This document shows positions 58,801 to 64,000 of a DNA stretch of 64,000 nt, piece after piece (position 1 is the stretch's first letter; each line of letters opens with the position of its first letter). The stretch comes from Schistocephalus solidus (lineage: Eukaryota > Platyhelminthes > Cestoda > Diphyllobothriidea > Diphyllobothriidae), in contig WEDG01001313.1 in the NCBI GenBank assembly GCA_017591395.1, positions 26,092 to 90,091 of the forward strand. The letters are read 5' to 3'. The notes beneath the pieces were generated by a model, which did no database searches, was not told where the DNA came from, and worked only from the letters and a program-made list of their open reading frames with translations. The translations under genes and the position numbers were made by a program.

Positions 58801-60719
58801 CAGCGATGTGATCTGTGTACTCTATAGAGAATTTAGAATAAGTTCCATCGCAGTGCTGAAGGTTTTATGAGCATTTGGATATGAAATAAGGAGTTAAAAT
58901 CTGTAAATTAAAAGCGAAAATATAAAATATAAATTTCTCAGAAATCTGCAATTAGCAAGAAGTCGCTGATGTGAACAAAGCTTTGTAGTAATTTGTTCAG
59001 ATGCAGAGACATCTAGAAATATTAGAAAGGTCATGAGATCATGTCGTTCTAGACTGGCTTCATTTTTGTTTAAAAATAAGACGTTTTCGGGATGCTCTGT
59101 GTGGTGGCGTGGCGTCTGTCTTCAGTAAAGCTCTATGCATATGTGTTCGACTCTGCGCGTATGATTTTCAACGCAGATACTTAATTTTTGTTAGTCCTTT
59201 ACACCTTAAACGGTTTATAGAGGGAAAGGATTATAATAAAGATTTGGCAGGCATTAAAAATATTTTTTTAATGTGTACTCACTTCCTTCTTCAGTAAAAG
59301 CTGAATATGCCAATATTATTTTATTGCCAAAATATTCTCTTTACTAGCCTACCATATATGCTTATGCGGGTAAGCGTCTGGCCTTTTTGGTATATCCTCT
59401 TTTATAATGGCAGCAAAATGTTTTATTTCATCCTTGCAAACGTTTATTCTTAAACGTTCCGAATGATTTCTCTGGTTTACAAACTTATATATTTAACTCT
59501 TTTATAAAGACTCAAAGTTAAAACTAAGCGGGTTGGGTAGGACTTTGCGGTTTTAAATAAAATATTTCCACTTATGGTCCATCTAATACTTCAGTATTTG
59601 CTTTCTTCTGAAACTGGTTATCTGTAAAAATATAAATTCTCATTAGTATTTGTCATATTTTTCCAGTCAAAAAGTAAATTTTACTTGACACTGAAGAATC
59701 AGGGGCAGTTTGACATTTAAAGTTTATTTTTAAAACTCGTAGGAAATAGATCCGTAGAAATTTCACTGGCTTTCAGTTCGTATCGTTTAACATTTAATGT
59801 TAGAAGTTTCATCTTCATCATAGTTTTGAGTTTGTTCATTTGTGTTACGTGCGGTTATTTGTCTTATATCCGTTTAACGTTGCATATTTTCTGGAAAAAA
59901 ATCAACATTTGTTTAGATGCTTTTAAATTACCAAACTGTTATTTGCATTTTTACCCGATTTTATTCGAATTCAGTTGCTCTTTTGTATGCCCCAGTTTAT
60001 TTTTTTCCAATGGTCATTAGTTATTTTTAAACACTTTGCTTCTAGACCAGTTGAACCAGTCAGTTCGGTAGTTTCAAACTTCAAAAATCTCATTAAGCCA
60101 CTAAGACTTCCGATTTATTAAAGTTGACTAGCTGTTTAGTGTTTTACCTGTGTCAAACCTTAGGAAAGGTTAATCTGAACACATTTAATCCACTAACACT
60201 CTGCAATATAAGATTCAACAGATTATCGGATTTAAACGCAGTCATCTATGCATATTTCAATGTTTTAACTGGCCTGTGAGATGCTTGAATTGTCTTTTTA
60301 TACTTTTCCCTGATTTTTTTTAAATTGCACTGTACATCTTTTTATTGAAATTTTGAATAGTTTAAGAGCTGTTTTGTTGTTTATCAAAATAATCAATCAG
60401 TAAGAGTACCTGTTGTATAGAAGTACCTGAATTAACTGAATTTCGAATGCGTCCTTCAACGTTGGTGACGGTTATTTTCATGTGCTTTTTCTTTCTCTGA
60501 CTTCCTAGTTTGTTAGAATCCACACAATTTTTTATAATATTTTGCGATGGGATTCACTATCTACGCAATCCTTTAAACTATTTAAATTAAACTAGTCGTT
60601 TTTAAATCCAATATATTCAGGCAATGAGCTTGATTCTAGCAGGCCACAGATGGGTTAATGGTTTACTCTCGTTAAACAAAATTATCAATGAACTTCACGC
60701 ATTGATTTCCCCATCATAG
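52851..60719. other. Gene-poor AT-rich region between SNRNP40 and the EF-hand gene
   Basis: No splice-bounded conserved exon, RNA gene or known repeat family was recognised. Much of it from 57960 onward is very AT-rich. The only clear structures are the palindrome at 58611-58646 and short motif echoes (CTGCGGAATCTTC / CTGCGGAATTTTG) at about 54880 and 55205. Part of it could be an upstream intron of the EF-hand gene. Confidence 0.5.
58611..58646. repeat. Perfect 36-bp palindrome, no spacer
   Basis: TTATTTCTGGTGTTATTA is followed directly by its exact reverse complement. Just to the right, a short ATGTAATTAC/ATGTAATTCATG duplication follows. Perfect, spacerless palindromes of this length are unstable and uncommon by chance. 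It could be a minimal foldback remnant or a cruciform-prone site. Confidence 0.95.
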
Positions 60720-60852
60720 GAAAGTTAAAATCCGTTCTGCGCGGTCTAAGCGGAATCAATCGAGGACTTCTTCGCGGTCGTCTTCGAAGCGACGATCTGG
60801 GCGCAGGAGTAAGGTTGGATCGCGTAAAGCTCTTCAGACCAAACGCAAGTTG
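60720..60852 (+). CDS. EF-hand gene, exon with Arg/Ser/Lys-rich segment
   Basis: The acceptor is TTGATTTCCCCATCATAG and the donor GTAAGT. One base completes an upstream codon, then 44 codons end in phase 0. The frame stays open for some distance upstream, so the exon could begin earlier. Confidence 0.6.
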
Positions 60853-61494
60853 GTAAGTCAGAGTGATGGTGCTGTTGCTAGTTTTATAAGTACTTCGTCT
60901 GAGAATTTGCGCCTAAAGAACCCGAAGCACCACTCAATTTACAGCGTACAAGTGCATCCTTCATTTGTTCTCTTAGGTGCAGATACGAAAACTACATTTA
61001 GTGTGACCCGTCTACTGACACTTAACCAGTTGTAAAATGAAGGATACAGGTGAACTGGTATGAAAGACGAAAGCAAATTAGTTTTCTCTTGCTAAATGGT
61101 TTTCATCGGCTTGATAATTTTTACGAACTTTACTTTTTTATTTCCTTTCCACACTTGTAGCTTGAGCTTAATAAAGAGGCTGCGCAGTACAAGAACAAGG
61201 CTGATGAATATGATAATCTTCTGCAGAGAATTGTGCAGTGGTTTGCCGTATATTTGGACGAGGTTTGGAAGCTGATGTTTGCTATTCACAGTACCGATGT
61301 GGAGGTTGTCACGCACGACACCTTCAAGGCAGGTGAGTCGGGTATTCGCCTTAGAAACCGATTTATTTAGTCCTGGCTGACTTAAAGGCCCCCTTCACAG
61401 ACGTTGAATTACACCTAATAACCATGCTTCTGGACCCGGATTCCGACGGCTGTATTCAAATGAAGGATCTTGAAGCCGGGGTTCTTCGCTTGTG
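60720..61494 (+). CDS. Unidentified EF-hand protein, three internal exons
   Basis: Three exons join in phase: 60720-60852, 61161-61332 and 61401-61494, with GTAAGT, GTGAGT and GTATGT donors and AG acceptors. Exon a encodes 44 residues dominated by Arg, Ser and Lys (RTSSRSSSKRRSGRRSK). Exon b encodes a probably helical stretch, LELNKEAAQYKNKADEYDNL, followed by VQWFAVYLDEVWKLM and HSTDVEVVTHDTF. Exon c holds DPDSDGCIQMKDLE, a textbook EF-hand loop with D-x-D-x-D-G-x-I and acidic residues at the end, so it should bind calcium. The protein family is not recognised; the combination of an SR-like basic segment with an EF hand is the distinguishing feature. Neither the first exon nor the one after 61494 was identified. 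Short introns (308 and 68 bases) support a real gene. Confidence 0.7.
61161..61332 (+). CDS. EF-hand gene, helical-segment exon
   Basis: Acceptor CCACACTTGTAG, donor GTGAGT; 57 codons plus one base. Charged and hydrophobic residues alternate as in an amphipathic helix, with Trp-Phe and Trp-Lys-Leu in the middle. Confidence 0.72.
61401..61494 (+). CDS. EF-hand gene, calcium-loop exon
   Basis: Acceptor GGCCCCCTTCACAG, donor GTATGT. It completes an Asp codon, then encodes VELHLITMLLDPDSDGCIQM and KDLEAGVLRL. The EF loop runs DPDSDGCIQMKD with E following. Only a 68-base intron separates it from the previous exon. Confidence 0.75.
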
Positions 61495-63760
61495 GTATGT
61501 ACTACTGTTCATCATTTTAACTCCGAGAACTGTTCAATCTAAATAAATATGAATTCTTACGTGGTTTTATAAACACCTTTCGTCATTTTATTCGGAAAAT
61601 GCAGTTGTTTTAGTTTGATCACCCTCCCCCCTTCTTTATAAGGCCAGCTTCCTCCTCTTTTGACGTTCCTTTTGTTGTAGTGATGTTTTAGGGCACTGGT
61701 AACATCGTACACTGTTAGGTAGCGTATGCATAGTTTGGGGTAGTGTTTCGTAGCACGTAAACTGCAAATTTTTACTGAGAAACGCATCACTTAAAGCCTT
61801 TTTGCAGTTCTAAAACATTTTCAGGAAAGCACCATTTTCCATTTTAAAACATATCAGAGAAAGAAACCCTTTTGCGAATCGTTCCGCTAAAGGATCTCTG
61901 AAGGAACGTTAAAAAAAACAGAGTGCTAGACAGTTAATGCGGCATAAAATGCTTTTGTTTTCCGAAGTTGAATCGTGTAACGGAAAGTTAACGCCCGCGT
62001 GTTTATGCTCCCCGTGTCTCCTGATTCTTACTGCCATGATTGTATGGTTTCCTTAGTTCTCTATCTCAGATTCGTATTTTTTCTGCCTAATGGGGACTCG
62101 TTCCCGTAGCAACCAAAAATTAGCCTCAATGTGTGCTTTCCTACGCTTGTTCGCGCATAACTGTTCGTTTCCTTTGGCAACTAGCTCTGGTGTAGCTGGC
62201 GCGCGTGGGGGAGAGAATGTGAGATGTTTTCTCGCAGTTTTTTGGTGATTTTTATAAACTAAGACCAAAGAGTGAAGGATGCACAGGTCTTCATATTTCC
62301 GACCCGTAGATTTTCCTTAGCAAGTGTTGATTTTCGAAAACTGTAACTGAACAGCTTGCATCGGAATTAGTATTTTAAATATTTCGTACCAGTGTTATAC
62401 TTGCGTTGGTTAGAAAAACTCGAGAAAAATTATACACGGACGGTGTCCAGAAAGTCTGAGATCATATTTCTGACGTTTTTTGGAGCGAACAATGCTCCTC
62501 AGAAAAGATGGGTGTGAAACTGCGCTTCTCCGGCGATGGAAATTGGCCGGAAAAACTAACCAGTAAATGAGTGTGAATCGGTCAGCAGCTTGGAAAAAGC
62601 GTACTCATTTGGGCTAAAGAGCTTGCTGTTATAGTAGCATCAGCAAAGAACTCGCATATGCAGCTGCCATTTGGTTTCGAATTTCAGGGTAAATGCCTGA
62701 TGCCGGATATTCACATTTTCGATATTACGGAAAACATCTTAATGACTGCGGAGGTTGCCATCAGCAACATCTGTGTGGCACTTGGCCCCATTTGCCCTCT
62801 GCCTCAAGCCAGGATCCCTTTTAGATCAGATTCTTGCTTTAAGTGTACATTTTCATCCAGTTTTATTGTGAACAAAGTTGAAAGGCTTATTTTTGTCTTC
62901 ATCCAATTATACCCCATCCCCATGTCAGGAAGACTCCGGCTTTTTACCCCAGCCCCTTGGCCATCGCATATTGAGGCAATTGCCCTATCCCTGTGCCACG
63001 TGTGCGCGTCCAAGCAACCGCAATTTTAAAACGACGACGTCATGAATAAGCAGCGTTCACAGACTTGGTGTTTCGTTGTCTATGAGCCCCGGTTTAAGTT
63101 CAGGCCCCACCCGGCCCAGAACTTGGTATAATACGGCTGAGTTAAGACAGTAGATAAGGTTCTACTTTAATCTCCCGGTGTATTTTTTGGTAAAAGATCT
63201 TAATTGTTGATTGTATTATTTGCATGTGCCACTCGTGTGAGCTCTAGGTCAGAGCTGCAAGACAAAACGTGATATTCCTTAATCTTGACTGAGCATTTAA
63301 TACCAGCCACACCTAACTGTGTGTCCATATTCCGCGCATCAAAACTACCAAACTTTTCAAAGTATGGCAAGGACCAACTGTTTATTCATAGTTTCGCAAT
63401 GTTCAAAAGAATAAACTTTCATTTCCTACTAAATTTTTGTATGGTCTTCAAAATTCTAAAACATCTGAGTCTTTGGGACTGTGCTTCTGGCAAATATCCT
63501 TCTCCAGATTTTCTTTGAAAAAGTACGACTGTTTCATCATTTCAGACACTATATTTTTGAACCTTCTATACTCCAGTTAACTGTATAAGACAATTTTGTT
63601 TCCAAAAAGATATATGTTTTCCTCATTTTACATTGTGAACTGTGGATATTTCACGGAATCCAACTGATGAACGTCTCTAATTGATCGTGGATTTCACAGA
63701 AAACGACGCTGTAGCACCTTTTAGCCTATCAGCGCGTTTGCTCACCCCAGGCTGATCGAA
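61495..63760. other. Downstream sequence, next exon not found
   Basis: Probably introns of the EF-hand gene. The open frame at 62658-63029 has no recognised motif and is not joined by matching phase and splice sites. No repeat-family member was identified. Confidence 0.4.
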
Positions 63761-64000
63761 CCATCCCTATGACGACGCCATCCACCCCTCTCCTCCCTCT
63801 CCTCCACCCCTCCATCCATCCATCCTCTCTCTCTCTCTCTCTCTCTCCTCCTCTCTCTCTCTCTCTCTCTCCTCCTCCTCGGTCGGGTCTCGGTCAGGCA
63901 GTCATCCGGGATCGGGCGTCGGTCCTCGTTTGGTGGGGCAGGGTCAGGTTGGTGGTGGGTGGTGGGTCGTTCTCGGGGCAGGATGATTGTGCTCCTTTAC
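63761..64000. repeat. CT-rich microsatellite and GC-rich right end
   Basis: CCATCCATCCATC is followed by CT-dinucleotide runs (about 63825-63880, interrupted by CCTCCT). After these comes a GC- and TGG-rich block (GGTTGGTGGTGGGTGGTGGG) to the window edge. The change of composition resembles the block at 20815-21320. Confidence 0.75.

Noticed and set aside
62658..63029. 123-codon open frame that might continue the EF-hand gene
   Set aside because: The reading phase and splice sites do not match the open end of the 61401-61494 exon, and no motif was recognised.

Overview
This is a eukaryotic, intron-rich, repeat-rich window. It most likely comes from a flatworm, and probably from a large-genome (pseudophyllidean-type) tapeworm. 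The basis is the mix of retroelement remnants: a LINE 3' end with C2H2-finger modules, a Penelope-like element with a GIY-YIG endonuclease, and tRNA-derived SINEs. The taxon call is inference from family resemblance; no database search was possible. Nearly all long open frames are chance or repeat-derived. The real genes had to be assembled from short exons with GT/AG boundaries and consistent reading phase.

Three protein-coding genes are supported, all on the + strand. (1) 6748-31332: the last six exons (332 codons plus stop) of a choline/carnitine acyltransferase. Its substrate-pocket residues point to choline O-acetyltransferase (ChAT), the enzyme that makes acetylcholine. Its 5' exons lie upstream of the window or were not recognised. 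(2) 45927-52845: a complete four-exon gene for the U5 snRNP 40-kDa WD40 protein (SNRNP40, 362 aa), a spliceosome component. (3) 60720-61494: three internal exons of an unidentified protein with an Arg/Ser/Lys-rich segment, a helical segment and an EF-hand loop. The ends of this gene were not found.

Layout. 1-1090 holds a decayed LINE 3' end. 1171-6747 holds repeats, a Penelope fragment, a SINE and a Tc1-like fossil. 6748-31860 is the ChAT 3' half, with introns up to 10.4 kb carrying most of the repeats. 31860-45560 is gene-poor, with SINEs, a small inverted repeat and an antisense LINE reverse-transcriptase fossil. 45927-52850 is SNRNP40, with a foldback element and SINEs in its introns. 52850-60700 is AT-rich with no recognisable gene and contains a perfect 36-bp palindrome. 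60720-64000 holds the EF-hand exons and a CT/GC-rich right end.

The most notable non-coding signals are these: a dispersed ~360-bp monomer family found as dimers, a tandem trimer and partial copies; two ~575-bp foldback elements; a nested direct/inverted repeat array at 22.2-22.9 kb; several dispersed blocks of degenerate TTAGGG-like sequence; and an uninterrupted (GAT)67 tract. The genes do not form a functional cluster. Acetylcholine synthesis and pre-mRNA splicing are unrelated roles.
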